Shown: piece after piece, positions 1 through 12,420 of the stretch
Layout: every line of letters starts with the position of its first letter
Position numbering within the stretch: position 1 is the stretch's first letter
Assembly: GCA_003508835.1 (NCBI GenBank)
Contig: PUFA01000203.1
Coordinates: 1,270,501-1,334,500, forward strand
Source: Eonycteris spelaea
Taxonomy: Eukaryota; Chordata; Mammalia; Chiroptera; Pteropodidae
DNA: 64,000 nucleotides
Direction: 5' to 3'
Made by a program: the position numbers and the translations under genes
Notes under the pieces: model-generated
Seen by the model: the letters and a program-made list of their open reading frames with translations, nothing else
The model's database searches: none
What the model was told of the DNA's origin: nothing

Positions 1-1552
1 GGAGCGGGAGGCAGGGACAGCAAAGCCCCCACCACTGTGCCGGCCGCAAAGGCCAGTCCTGCACTTATCTCTACGGTCCTCTCTGGCCAGGTCTGCTTTG
101 CAGCTGGTTCTGGGGAGGGGCCAGGCCCTCTCACAAAACAGGGTCACGCAGGCCCCCCGGCTTACTACCCCGGACTGTGGGGCTTCCATCCTTGGGCCTC
201 ACCAAGGACCCCTTTGACCAGTCGGTCTTCCACTCTCATCCCTCAGCCTGGCCCTGGCCCCAGCGGCTGCCTCACCTACTCTAAAGGGCGGCAGAGCTGG
301 GCCCCGGAAGCCAAGGTGGGCTGTGCCTACACCCCCCACCTCCTGCGGCGTGTTCTGATGGGGAACCTGGGCGACAGGGATGTTGCTAGGCCCTGCGGCT
401 CCGGGACATCGGGGCTTCTGCAGCACGCCAGGCCAGCAGCTCCAGCCAGGCCCTCTGTTCCGGGTTCCGCAGCCGGCCAGATGCGTGAGGGGCTGGATGA
501 GACCAAGGCAGGGGCTCCGAGTGTTTGAGGGAGGGGCGCCGGGAAGGGAGGGGATCCGCAGGTTCCCATCGCTGGGCTGGGACGGTCCCGGGCGGTGGTG
601 AGCATGCACAATGCACCCACGTGAGGGACCTAGGGTATGGCACCACCCTCAGCTTCCCAGACAAGACAAAGTCTGTTCTACTTCTTCCTCTTCTGCTCCC
701 CAAACCAGGAGCGGAGGAGGGGGTGGGTGGGGACGGGCTCATGCTACTCCCCATGCTTCAGGCCCCCTCCCACACGGAGCCCCCCCCCCCAAGTCTCTGC
801 CTGGTCTGGCTTCCCCTCCTGGCTGGGGAAGCAAAACCACACTAAATTCTTCCTGTCTCGGTCGGATCTCCGTCTTTGGGGAAAAGAGGCGGGGGACGGG
901 GGCAGGAATCCTCACTCCAAATTTCACTCTAGGCTCTTCCCTAAGTCCTCTGCACCACCACCAAAACGGCCTCAACCCCAAACCTGAACTTGAGCGGGCC
1001 TTTATCCTGCATAGTCAGCCCTAAGTCCGGACCCCAAGTGCCATCGGTCTGCCCTCCCTCTGCCGGGGCACAGAGCCACAGAGCACAGTCCCAGAAGCAG
1101 CAGGAGAAGCCAGGCCCAGAGGAGGGGAGCTTGCAGGGGGCGGGGGGGGGCAGTTGGGGCTCCGTGGAGACCAGGTCCCAGCCCCGTCCCTCATTTGCTG
1201 TGTGACGACACATCCTCTACGGAGGCCTCTGGGCCCCAGGGTCCTCATCTGGGCAGAGTGGCCCCCAAGATGTGAGGAACTGGGCTACACCACTTGCTCC
1301 CGGCGGTGGCTCACAGGTGGGGAAGGCAGGGGGAGACGCAGAACCAAGCACAGTGGCTGAAGAGCAGCACAGGGCTCCTCAGTCCTCCTAGCGTCCTGGG
1401 CCTCCCTCTGTGACCCTCCCAAAAGCACTGTGAGGGACAGGAGGGACCGAGTCTCAGTTACCTGTGTCTCTAATGCCCCGCCCTGCCCGGCTCACAGGAG
1501 GTGCTAGGTGCTCTTGCAGGAACGGTGTGTCTGGCCCTGCCTCTTTCAGATG

Positions 1553-1625
1553 AGTGACTCTGGGCAAGTCGCTGCATGTCTCTCAGCCTCAGTTTCCCTA
1601 TCTGTACAACAGGGATGCTGCAGTG
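1553..1625 (-). repeat. MIR fragment
   Basis: It contains the antisense MIR core: 'tgggcaagtcgctgcatg', then 'ctcagcctcagtttcccta' and 'tctgtacaacagggatg'. The copy is strongly diverged. Confidence 0.7.
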
Positions 1626-1721
1626 GTCCAAGCACAAGCATGTGACGGGAGGGTCCTTGGAGGGGGCAGAGTTAGGGGCTTTTACAGAAGCACCTTGTAC
1701 ACAGAGAGTGAATTCACTCAT

Positions 1722-1835
1722 CTATTAAGTATTTATTGAACACCTATGTGCCAGTGAACAAAACAGACGAAAATTCCCTACCCTCGTGGAGCTGACACTC
1801 CAGTGGAGGGTGAGAGTCAACCAATAAAAGACAAA
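1722..1835 (-). repeat. L2 3' end fragment
   Basis: The segment reads 'agtatttattgaacacctat', 'gtgccagtgaacaaaacaga' and then 'ctcgtggagctgacactcca'. This is the reverse complement of the L2 LINE 3' terminus as I recall it. Confidence 0.7.
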
Positions 1836-2615
1836 ATTATCAGCGTTAGACGGTGGAAAGCTCCATGAAAAATAAAAATGTAAAGCGGACAACGCTCAGC
1901 AAACGGCGTAACTTACACTTGCACTCTTTACGGTCGTACGTTTTCACCTCCGTTCTCAACTTGGTCCACAAACCCACCTTGTGTCAGAGATCATTTCCCT
2001 GCTTTGCAGGTGAGGCTGACTTTCCCAGCACTGGACAGAAAGTGAAGGCCGAGCTCGGGCGTGGACCAGGCAGCTTGGCCCACATCCACGATGTGCTTCA
2101 CACTCTCATGTCACCTCGGCGGGAGGCGTGGGAAGTCTGGGGTGGGCTGGGGCTGGGAGGAAGTCTGGGCAGAGGCAGCCACCAGCGGTGAGGTGGGCAA
2201 GTGTGGGAGGAGGGAAAAGCTGGGAGGAGTGGGAGAGGAGGCAGTAGCTGGTGCTGGGGCAGGGTCTGAGGGAGCAATTCTGGCTGCTTGTTAAGGCTGG
2301 GGTCAAGGGGAGGAGGGGGGCAAGGGGTCCAGTGAGCCCGGGGTCAGAGGCGCTGGCCTGGCAAGAGGCAACCAAAGGGAGTGGGCTTAGCAGAAGGACG
2401 AGACCAGGAGGGAGTCCAGCGGCAGGCCAGTCACGACTCACGAAGGGGTATTTGCTGGGACGCACTGTGGGCAGGCGCCAGGCACCCCCATTACGCATTA
2501 ACCTAGGTAGTGCGGCCGCAGCCCTGCATTGCAGGGGAGGCGGGGCCCAGGGAGGTTAAGGCACTCACTCCGGGTGTCTGTGCTGGGAAACCTCTGGTGG
2601 CACCCCGGCCTCTCC

Positions 2616-2700
2616 CTAGGAGCACCTCCACCCCTAGCTGTGGCAATCAAAAATGTCTTCAGACATTGCCAAGAGTCCCCTGTGGGGCTAAATCTCCGGC
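2616..2700 (-). repeat. hAT-Charlie DNA transposon fragment, MER20-like
   Basis: The core 'aatcaaaaatgtcttcagac' followed by 'attgccaagagtcccctg' matches the antisense of the MER20-type consensus (a segment about a 'gacatttttg' motif and a 'ccaggggacatttggcaatg' motif). It appears to interrupt a MIR whose 3' part resumes at about 2701. The family assignment is from memory. Confidence 0.5.
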
Positions 2701-2805
2701 CAGTGAGAGCTGCTTGTCTGAGGTCATAGGGTGAGTCGCAGAAGTGGAATTTAAACACAGGCTGGCCTGACTCTGGATGCCAGCGCCTCACCGTCAGGCT
2801 GGACA
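2701..2805 (+). repeat. MIR 3' half
   Basis: MIR-like order is visible: 'gaggtcatagggtgagtcgc', 'agaagtggaatttaaacaca', then 'ggcctgactctggatgcca'. It may be the continuation of a MIR that begins near 2530 and is split by the MER20-like insertion. Confidence 0.5.
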
Positions 2806-3117
2806 GGTAATCCTGGACAGGTGCGTGTGTGTGGGTGGGATTCAAACAGGTCCTGGGCCGCTGGAGACACAGTTATACCGGGGACACCATCGGGGTGGGA
2901 AGGGGTGACTCTTGGGAGGAGGGTCTAGGGCGTGGGGTGATTTGGAGCAGCAAGGCATGGTTTGGGAACCCCTTTACAGGGAGTTCCTGAGGGAGGTCCC
3001 TGTCTCCTTCACCCTGTGATCACAGGGTGGGACACTAGACAGGTTCGTACTGCTGAGTCACCTGCGCCTCATGCTCAGGTGACTGTGAAAACCTCGAGAG
3101 AACGAGAGGACTATGCA

Positions 3118-3275
3118 CCAGGCACCGGGCCGAGGGCCGTCCTGCAGCGACACATTTAATCTTCGCATCAGCCTTATGCGGCGGATTACTATTTTCTGCA
3201 CTTTGTGTGCCGAGAACCCACAACTCCGAGAGGCTGGGTAGTTGGCCTGAGGTAGCACGGCTGAGCGGACTGCCT
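3118..3275 (+). repeat. MIR
   Basis: Sense MIR order is seen: 'ccaggcaccgggcc', 'cacatttaatcttcgcatca', 'ttactattttctgcac', 'gagaggctgggtagttggcc', then 'gaggtagcacggctgagcgg'. Confidence 0.75.
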
Positions 3276-3829
3276 TTTCCCACCCAGACTCAGCAAGGAG
3301 GACCGGGGCCCACCCAGCTCACTGCAGCGTAGGGGAGGGGGGGAAGAGCAAGTGATTGACAGCCATTTGTAAAGCCAGAGAACCCGCATCCGAATGAAAT
3401 CTCATAAAACCCACGGTACTAAATGACAGAGGCAAAGTCTCCCTAGCAGGCAGGTTTGGGGGCCCCTTCCTGGTGACCTCTTGTTCCCCACCCGGGAGGC
3501 CCCCAGCGCTCTGGGGAACAAGCCCCTCTCTTTACAAGTGGGCCAGAGGAGGAAGGGTTGCCCAAGGTCACATGGCCAGGCCTGCCAAGCCCTGCAGGTA
3601 GCGCTCTGGCCCCATCTTACCATGCCACAAAAGACAGGGCATGCTGTGGATAGATAGGCCTGAAGGGCCCAGCATAACCATCACTGTGACAGAGGGCAAC
3701 AGCTCAGGCAGAACGGCTGGCTCCAGCCAGGCCGGAAATGACTGGATAACACCTGGCAGCTGGGCAGGTCTCCCTTTCACAATCAAGATGACTATCTTAA
3801 TCTCCCCGAGTCTCTCTGAGGTGCACAGA

Positions 3830-3905
3830 GCACAGGCCCCGTCATACAGATGAGGAGACTGAGGCTTGGGCAGGCTGACAAGTGACAGGCCCCAAATTCC
3901 ACTCG
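3830..3905 (+). repeat. MIR fragment
   Basis: It contains 'cagatgaggagactgaggct' followed by 'gctgacaagtgacaggcccc'. This is the MIR central block in sense orientation. Confidence 0.6.
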
Positions 3906-4129
3906 GCCTCACCCCAAGGACACCAGTCTTTAAAATCCCGGAGTCTGCCGGGGCTGCTTCCCAACATTCCGGCCCCTCCCCCTGCTGTTATCAGGCCCTC
4001 GGGATCCGCAGTGCCCAGGCTCGGAACTGTCACAACACACACCACGACACACAGTCCTGACACAACGCCCAGCAGGGCAGGGCCAGTGGAACAGATATTC
4101 AGCGGTGACATCCCCTCCTCTCCGCCCCC

Positions 4130-4330
4130 CGCTTTGGCCCCGCCCCACCTGGCGCCAGCGGGGTGGGGGAGGGCTGGAGGGGCGGGGCCTCGCGGCGGGG
4201 CGGGGCCTCGCGGACGCGCCGCGCCCCGCCGCCGGGAGGCGGGCGGTGCTGACGCAGGCGCCTGCGTGTGGGCGGCTGCCTGCGGGTCTGTGTGTGTCTT
4301 GTGTGTGTGGTTGCTGGGGCCTCCCAGGCC
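4130..4330. promoter_or_regulatory. CpG/Sp1-rich element inside the LMNA-side non-coding region
   Basis: This is an isolated CpG-dense patch. A 17-bp unit, GGGGCGGGGCCTCGCGG, occurs twice with an 18-bp period (4179-4195 and 4197-4213), giving tandem GC-box/Sp1 sites. It is followed by CG-rich sequence and a TGACGCAGGCGCCTGCG palindrome-like motif. It has the look of a CpG-island promoter, but no adjoining coding exon is visible. Promoter activity is inferred from composition only. Confidence 0.4.
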
Positions 4331-4893
4331 TCCTAAATGGGGGTTTCCTCTCCCTGTTGCCAGGGAGACAAACAGAAGCGCCACAACTCCAGGAAAGGGG
4401 CTGGAGGAAAGGGTCCCCGAGCCCCACGCGCCTGCTCGTTCCAGGAAGGGAAGCAGTGGGGTGCCCCTCCACCCTCCGCTCAGCAGCGCCCAGCAAACGC
4501 GTGTGGGGCCTGCAGCTGGGACGGCCGGCCGTCTGGGCTGCCCAGCCCCGAGGAGTCCCCCAGGACATGACTTTCGGTGCCCAAACCGGGACAGTTGGTC
4601 TCCCTACATATTCGTCCGATTTTTGTGGGGGTGGGGGACCCTCTTTAAAAACAGAATATCTTACAGACTTCACACATGCACGCCCGTGTGGAAGCAGGCG
4701 GGCTCCTCTCGGCCTCGGAAGGGCCTGTGCAGCAGAGGGCTCTGAGGCTTCACCAGCGTCGCTTCATGATAAACCCACCCCGGTCCCCAACCCCTGCGAC
4801 CCCCCGGCTCCTCTGACCCCTTTGAAGGCTCCCCTCTGGCACCCAGGCCTCACGAGCCAACTGGGAAAGTGGACTCTCACGGGAGGACAGCAG

Positions 4894-4937
4894 TCAGTCA
4901 GCAGATGTACGGGGGTCAGTCAGCAGAAGTACGGGGG
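4894..4937. repeat. 22-bp tandem duplication
   Basis: Two adjacent 22-bp units (4894-4915 and 4916-4937) differ at a single base. Each starts TCAGTCAGCAGA and ends GTACGGGGG. The near-identity indicates a recent local duplication. Confidence 0.85.
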
Positions 4938-5260
4938 TGCGGGGTCCCTGCGGCGTCCGGAGCCCGGGAAAGGGGCTGCCTGGGCCAGCGCTTCCTCGCT
5001 CACTGCCTGGAAGCCAGCACTTCAGGGCTGGGAGGAGTCTCGGGGCATCCTGCAGGCCAACCCCCGCTTCCAGGCCTGCCTCGTGCCAGCTCCCCCATTC
5101 CCCTGTCCCTTATCCCTAAGCCGCTCGCAGGCCTGCCCGGGCAGCATGCCACTGGCCCTCTTTGCCGGAGCTTACAGGGCACCCTGAGAGCCCACCTCAC
5201 TTTGGCCCTTGACCCCAGAGGGGCTCTTCGTGGCAGGTATTGGGGAAACCACTGGAGGAC

Positions 5261-5304
5261 GGGGGGGGGGGGGGGGGGGGCAGGGGGGGGGGAGGCGGGG
5301 GCAG
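5261..5304 (+). repeat. Poly-G tract
   Basis: A run of about 20 G is followed by CA, more G runs and GGAGGCGGGGG. It is G-quadruplex prone, and its length is unlikely to be exact in any assembly. Confidence 0.8.
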
Positions 5305-8300
5305 CCGCCTGGGGGGGCCGCCAGAGGGAGTGTTGGCATCTGTTTCCTCTTGGCCATGGTCCCCTCAACCTACCCCCAGAGGAGGTGAAAATGGTGCTGG
5401 CTTCCTGAAGTGGAGCTTCCTGGCCTGGGGATGGAGGATGGACAGGGTGTCCATCAAAACATGCCACATGCCCTCACCTCTGCCCTCTGGAGCTTGGGGA
5501 GCTGAGCCGGAGCTTAGGGGCGGAGGGCCGTTTCCCCGCAGCAGAGAGGGAGGTCCTGGGGCTCTGAGCACCGGCCATCACCAATGCCACAGCCAGGCTG
5601 GGCTCCCAGTGGGCCGTGCTCAGGGAGAGGCAGGGGACCTGCCTGGCTCAGGCGGGGTCTCACGCAGGCCCCTTAGTGGGTCCGGGGTGGAGGGCAGACC
5701 AGAAGGAGTGGAGCACGGAGAGCAGGGGGGTTGTGGGGGGAGTGGGTGAGGGAGGAGGTTGGAGGGGGATGTCTACAGCGAGGGGGGAGAACTGAGTTTT
5801 GAACTGAGGGGTTGAGAATCCCATCTGGAGTCCAGGCCGGGGGGCCGGGAGTGGGGAGCTGGGCACAGAGGCCCAGGAATTGAGGAGAGGGGCAGCTGCC
5901 CGGGCTGACGCCAGCACTCCAGCCCCAGATCCTGGTGGGGCAAATATTTACAGCCAACAGTTGCTAAGCAGGGAGGAAGGGGGAGGGAGGCCAGTCGCTA
6001 GAGGGCCCAGGAGGCTCCTCCCCATCCCTCCCAGAGACAGGGCCAGTCCCCACACCGCAGGCTCGGCTGTATACCCCCACGCACACGTCTTGGGGGTCAC
6101 TTCTACCCACAACCCAGACCCCAACCTGGCAACAGGCCAGAGGGCTGGGCTCAGGGGAATTTGATCTCTGGGCCTCCAGGGACAGCTCTAGGGGCTCAAA
6201 CTTTGCAAAATGCCCCCTTTCCAATCTGCAGCTCGCGCGGGCTAGAAAGAGGGGTGGTTCTGGGAGTCAGGATACAGTGAGGAAAGAGATGCTGAAGGGT
6301 GGAGCTGGGATGTCCAGGGGAGGGGGACTGGAAGAGAGGGTGAGGCGGCCGAAAGTCGGGAAAGGAGCAAGGAGCAGCTCCTCAGTGGCTGAGAAGGGGC
6401 AGGGGAGGGCTGGGGGAGGGGGTCCTCAGGGGTGTGCCCTGCTCTGTGCCCTGGGCAGAGGAGGAGGAGGGACGAGGTGGGGAGGCTGTGTTCAAATGGA
6501 GCCAGATGTGTGGCTCATGTGATGTGGCCATCGCTGGCATGGGCACGGTGGCAACAGGACGAGGAACTGCTCCAGGAAGAATTAGTCAGAAGCTGGGAGG
6601 GGGCAAGGGGAGGGGACAGCTAGTCCAGGACCCCTGAAGAAGTAGATGGATGCTTTGGGGAGGACGGAAGGGCTCGTGGCTCCTAAGGAGGAGCCAGCTG
6701 CTATTGGGTCACCTCCTCCACCCTCAGCTTCCAGTCCGGTCCCTGGCCGAGCCTCAGTTTCCCTTCCTGGGAGCAAGCTGTGTCCAGCCACAGGAGGGAC
6801 ATGGGAAGTTCTCTTCCTATCCATCTCCTCAGGGCGGTCTCTGCCCTGCAGGGCTTCTCCTTGGGGCTCGCTGGGTCCTCGTCCTCTGCCTTAGGCCCTC
6901 TGGAGACTGGGGCGCAGAAATGGGAGGGAAGGGCACAGAGAGGTAGCTGCTGGGGCCGAGGGGAGCCTCCTGGAGCCCAGGCTGCCCGGTGCGGCTGGAG
7001 GTTCGCACAGGTCGAAAGGTTGGCCAGAGCGGCTGCAGGCCCCATGGGTCCACCCTGAAATGTGGGTAGTTGGAGGGCTGTCACTGCGAAGCTTCAGCCC
7101 AGGAGGGGCTTCTCCGGGCCCAAAGGAGACCCCAGGGGCGGGCCCGGCCGCCAGAAACAGAGCAAGGGACCCCAGAGAGCCCGGGGCAAGCTGGCAGCCA
7201 GAGAGTGTTGTTTCCCAAACTCCCATCGGAAAGTTTGAAAATACACATGGAAACATGACTCACTGCCCCCTCCCCGGCCCCCCTTTCCTGGATTCTGATT
7301 TTTCTCCCAAGAGTTAATTCAAATCACATTCTCACAGAAACCGAGCTTAATGAGGGAGGACAAAGAGAGGCGCCACGGGAGGGCTGGGGTAGGGAGTGTG
7401 CCCGGCCTCGGCCAAGCAGGCGAAGACCAGGCTGCGGGGACTGTCCTCTGTGGTCACCTCGGGGTGGGATTCAACTCCCAAATGCTCAGCTACTCAAATC
7501 GAGTTGCAGTTGCACCAGCACCCCAAAAAGGCGGCATGGCCGTTGCCCCATGCCCCGGGCCCAGAGGGCTGGCCCCGGCCCTCCTCTTTGGAGCCCTCCC
7601 TAGGGCCACACAGCTGAGGCCGGAGGCTGGCAGGTGGGGGTGGGGTTCCCTGAACTCACCCATCTCCACTGCTGCCCCCCCTCCGACTTGTGTCCTGGAG
7701 CCGGCCCGGCACATCATCCCTCCCTTTGGCCCGGGGAGGGGCCCGCCCTTGGCCCCTGGCAGGGTGTCTCTGGGCCAGGAATTCCCGGCTTGGCCCCAGA
7801 GGGGCAACCTGGTCCTGGGCCAAGGCCGAGTGGCCCTTCCACCCCACAGTTCCCGGAAGAGGCCCCCAAGCACCCCCAGGCCAGGGGCTGTCCCCAAGCT
7901 TCCTCACTGGCCGTCCTGCCTCGGAGGTCCCAGACGGACTGCTCTGTCTCCCCTTAACGCCCCACTCTGCTCCTTCCTCTGCCTCCCCCTCCATCTCCCT
8001 TGGCCAGTGAGTCCCCAAGTCCCGTGGGTCCTCCCTCCCAAATCTGTCTCTAGTGTGCACACTGCCTCCAGCTGCCCGTGTGGGTCACTGCCACCCGGCC
8101 TGGGTGACAGCAGGACTTCCAGCCGGACACCCGGCCGCCTCCCTTGCCCTGGCTCCAGCCCTTTCTCCTCCCTGAACCACAGCCATCATCCCCAGGTGTC
8201 AACCCCGGCACGTGTGCACAGGACTGGAAACCGGGAGCACCCACTGTGCCGGACACGGCCGACTCCGTGGGCGGGCATGTGAAGCCCTCTGCGGCCCGGC

Positions 8301-9321
8301 TCGCCTTTCCTCGTCCCCAGCCTCAGCGCTTGCCCTGTGGGTCCCAGAGGGCCCGACCTCTCCCCAGACATCTGAGCCACCCGAACGTGGCACAGCTTTG
8401 CCCTGTGACCAACTCCTGCTCATCCTCCAGGGACAGCCACAGGTGCCACTGAGACCGGACTAGGTGTCACCATTCTGCCCCCAACAGCCCTCGTCAAACT
8501 CGAGTGACGCCGACTGTGCGCCTCTGTGTCCCCTCAGTGGGGAAGCTCCTTGAGGGCAGAGGCTGGATGGGACCCCCTCTGTGGGGTCCCGCCCCCAGCA
8601 GAGGGCCTGGGGCACGGAAGGGGCCCTATTTCCGCTGAAGCTGACCTCGTCACCTTCCCTCCACCGCATGTCAGACTGCTCAGCCTCTCCGTCCACACAC
8701 CCCGCTCTTCCTCACCTGAGCCCAGCCCCCTCCTCCCTCGGCCCCACCACCTCCCTCCGCCCAGCCCTGCGCCTCTGTCCACAGCCAGCCTGGGGCACAG
8801 TCAACACGGCACCAGCAGCAGCGGCGACAGCTCCTGTTTATAGAGCGCTCAGGCTTGTTCTAGCTTCTTTCCATTCATTGGCTCATTCGATACTCAGCAG
8901 GAGCTAAAAAAAGGTTGGCGAGAACTCGACTCGTCTGATGGGTAGGGACAGACCTCTCTGGGAGCTTGTGGCTCGGTCACTGTGTGTAAAAGAGATGCAC
9001 AATGCCGGGCCCGTAATAAATGTTTATTGAGGGAAGGGACCACGTAACTGCCTACCTTTACAGCGGGGCCCCTCCCGAGTGAAACATCTCTGGGCAGCCC
9101 TGGGAGGTGAGCATAGCAAAGCCATTATTCTCGTTTTATAGTCCAGGTGAGTGGGAGGGACCTGCTTCCGGCCACACAGGTAGTAACGGGCCTCGTCCCC
9201 TGCTGTAGCCCCTGCAGAGCCCGGGCAGGGGTCGTGTGCCGTGGTCGGGGACGGGGAGCCACTGGGGGGTACTGCAGTGTTTTCCAGGGTCAGGGCTGAG
9301 GGGCACCTTGGAGGCCGCATA

Positions 9322-9470
9322 GCCAGTGGTCTCAGCCCTCACTGGGCAGCGACATCACGTGGGGGAGGGAGCTTCCAAATCCGCCAGCGCCCTAAGTCTC
9401 AGGCGTCCTGATTCAATAACTGAGCTGGGGTGGGGCCTGAGCACTTCTCAGAGAACACCGCTGCGATCTG
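9322..9470 (+). repeat. MER5A-type hAT-Charlie element
   Basis: The order 'agtggtctcagccctcac', 'gacatcacgtgggggaggga', 'gtcctgattcaataactgag', 'tggggtggggcctgagca' follows the MER5A consensus as I recall it, including its hallmark 'ggggtggggcctgag'. Confidence 0.7.
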
Positions 9471-9507
9471 TCATTTTACAGATGGGGAAGCTGAGGTTCT
9501 GATGGGA

Positions 9508-9715
9508 ATTCTAATGGCTGACACTTGCTGAGCGTGTCCGATACATTCCGCACGTGATCCCCACTGCGACCCTATATGGAAGGGACTGTTATTATCAGCT
9601 CCGTTTTATGGTGAGAAAGCAAAGAACAGAGGGCCCAGGGTCACACAACTAGTAAGTGGTGGAGCTGGGGTTCGAACCCAGAGATCTGGCTTCGAAGCCC
9701 ACGCTCCGCCCTCAA
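9508..9715 (+). repeat. MIR, nearly full length
   Basis: This is the best-preserved MIR in the window. It has 'ggctgacacttgctgagcg', 'gtgatccccactgcgaccct', 'ttattatcagctccgtttta', 'gggtcacacaactagtaagt' and 'ggagctggggttcgaaccca'. The last block is the tRNA-derived SINE core end. Confidence 0.85.
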
Positions 9716-11124
9716 GCCCCACAGCTGTCTGTCAACGCTGAAGTTGCAAGGGAGCCCGGGGGTGAGCCAGGCCCGGATCCCACATGTCTGGGCAGGAAGG
9801 CTGGGAAGCTGGTGAGAGTCGGGGTCACAGCAGCCACGGTCCAGGTGGGAGGCCTGGAGGCTCCCACGAAGCTGAGTGCTGAGGGGCCGGGCGGTGGGGC
9901 AGCTTCCCCGCCAGGGCCACCCTTCACCTGCCTGGAGACCAGCCCTGACCAGCCCCAGCTGAGCTGTCCCCTCCCCATGCTAATTGATGCAGCCTCCTAA
10001 TTGCTTCACAAAGAGGAAATTAAGTCCAATTAGGGGGTGACTGCTAATTAGTGCTCAGCTCCCTTGGCTGCTGGGCACCCCGTCCCCCCCCGCCCCCAGG
10101 GAAGATAATTGTTGCTTGTATTGAGCAGTCAGAAATTCAGCCCTTCCTCGTCCTCCCCAGGATGAAGGGTCAGGCATGGGTTTGAAACCCAGCTCCGCAC
10201 TGCAGGGCAGCTGTCTCCAAGTCCCATTAGACGAGGACATTCTTGTCACCCATAATTCACAAGTACCTCTTCCCCACAACCCTGGAGGTGGGGTACCCCT
10301 CATTATCACTGGGGCTCAGAGGGTGATTTGCCTGAAATCACAGAGTCCACTCTGAACCCCACTTGCGCACCCCTGCTGTACATGCGGCGAGCCCGTTGCG
10401 GTCACCTCCACTGGCCCTGACCCCTCCACTCTGCTTGGGTATCCCAATCTGCTGTCCCCCTCTGTTCCTGAGGACCCCACACCAAATCCGGGAGACCGGA
10501 AACAGGATACAGCTCTCTCCCTGGGATCCACCCTATAACCTTCAGAAACTGTGTGCCCTCTCTAGACCTGTTTCCTCACCTACAACCCGTGGACTGGACA
10601 GGAAGGCTCCTACGGCCAGCCCAGCCTCCGTCCCTCTGCTGGGGGCAGGGGGTGCGGGGGGGGGGGGGGATGGTGAAGGCCTGGGCTTTCCTCCTGCATG
10701 CCTCAAGGGCCTGGGGGTGGCCCTTTCATACTGAAATTGCGGGGGCCCCACGTCTCGACAAGAATGAAACAGCCCTGACGGCAGCTGGGGGAGGCCGGGA
10801 ACTCCCAAGCTCTAGCAGGAGCGGGGCGGGGGGGGGGCGGGGAGTCCGGGGCTGATCTGACCCCCCCCACACACTTTCCTGGCCCCTAGGACCAGAGCGC
10901 AGGGAAAGTGATGTGGGAGGATGGAGGGACAGGACTGGAGAGTGAGGGGCGGCCAGTCACAGTCCTGGCCGCCGCCAGCCCCCGCCAGTGCACGTGACCC
11001 GCGCCCGGCGCTCCGCGTCAGCGCCGGGCGCGCAGGGCAGGCCGGGAGGCCGGCGTTGGGGGGGCCTTCTCTGCACTCTGCCTTCCACGCCCTGTGCCTC
11101 TTTTCCGGGCTTCGGGGTCTTCAC

Positions 11125-11245
11125 AAGCGGGGTCAATCAGCTCAGCCTGGGCTCTAACCCCGGCTCTGCCACACACGTCCTCCCTGTCGCCCTGGGCCCG
11201 GGTGACAGTTTCCTCTCCCGTAAAATGGGGCGACAGAAACGTCCC
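11125..11245 (-). repeat. MIR fragment
   Basis: Antisense MIR pattern: 'gggctctaaccccggctctg' then 'gtttcctctcccgtaaaat' followed by GGGG. Confidence 0.65.
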
Positions 11246-11925
11246 AGGGCCGAGCGCCCAGTCGGTGAGGTGCGCTCAGGCGGTGAGAGCCGAGGACCCG
11301 GCCCGGGAGCAGCGGCCAGCGCGGCAGGGTGGGGCTGGGGCAGCGCGGAGCCCGCGGGGTCCCCGGCACGCGGTCCCCGGCACCCGCTCCCCCCGCAGCC
11401 CCCCCTTTCCTGTGGTGAATCACTGCTCACAGACCCTGGGGACCCAGGAGTCCCTGGCTTGCCGCAAACACTGCCGTTGTCATAGAAACGGGGCCTCTTC
11501 TTCCTCTCGCACTGATTGATCTCACCACACTGTCCCCTAAGCCGAAACTGGTTCCTAGATGTCAGCCTCTGACTCACTCGTGGAGCCGCCTCTCATTTCA
11601 CATCCCTATGACAGCCAGCCAGCCTTGTCTCCGCTCCAGGGTCCCTGCCGCCCCCCCCCCACGCCGGGTTTCTCCCCCCAGCGCCACCCCCAACCCCGTT
11701 TCCCCGTCAAGTTGGGCGGGGCACCCCAGGGGAACGTCTGTCCAGGAGTGTGAGCCCGCGGCGGCCCGGGGCCTGCGGCCTCAGGACCCCAGCCCTGGGC
11801 CGGTTCAGGCGCCTGAGCGCCGGGAGACCAGCAAGGGCAAGGGAGGTGGCCACGGGCCGGGACCGGCGGGCGCTGGCGCCACCTGCTGGCCGATGGGACC
11901 ATCCCCAGCTCTCAGCCATGGCTGC

Positions 11926-11959
11926 GTCCGGTCCGGTCCGGTCCGGTCCAGTCCAGTCC
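11926..11959 (+). repeat. GTCCG/GTCCA pentanucleotide repeat
   Basis: About six consecutive 5-bp units are present. The first units read GTCCG and the last two GTCCA, so an interrupted minisatellite-like array lies in otherwise unique DNA. Confidence 0.85.
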
Positions 11960-12227
11960 TGCCGGTCGGAAGGCCCTGGCTCTGTCCTCTCAGGGGACAG
12001 CCATCCACACCATTCATTCATCCTTTCACTCAGATCAGATATTTGCCATCTGCGTGCTCCAAAAGGTTCCGTCCTCGTGGGCCAGCAATCACATCACAGT
12101 GAGCGCCTCCCAAGGGGCAGCTCTGGCGGGGGGCGGGGGGGGGGGGTGGTGGTGAGGGGTCCAGGCACAGAGCCCCGACTCGTTCTGGAGTGGGTCTGCC
12201 CGGGCCTGAACCGCTGAGCCCTCAGTA

Positions 12228-12420
12228 ACGACAACCAGCATCTATTAGGCGCCTTCTGTGTCCGGGATGCTATGTCACCACTTCACCTGCCTTTCCCACA
12301 AACCACACAAAAGTCTCATGAGTCAATTGCTACTATTATCTTCATTTTACAGGTGGGGAAGCGGCTTCAGAGACAGTGGGTGGTCTGCACAGGTAGTCAG
12401 TGGCAGTGCTGCCCGCACAC
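12228..12420 (+). repeat. MIR
   Basis: Sense MIR blocks are seen: 'agcatctattaggcgccttc', 'caattgctactattatcttc', 'attttacaggtggggaagcg', 'cacaggtagtcagtggcagt'. Confidence 0.8.

Noticed and set aside
4105..5187. 360-codon open frame on the plus strand
   Set aside because: No domain, no splice or promoter logic beyond the GC-rich patch, and it spans the 22-bp tandem repeat. It is most likely chance in low-stop DNA.
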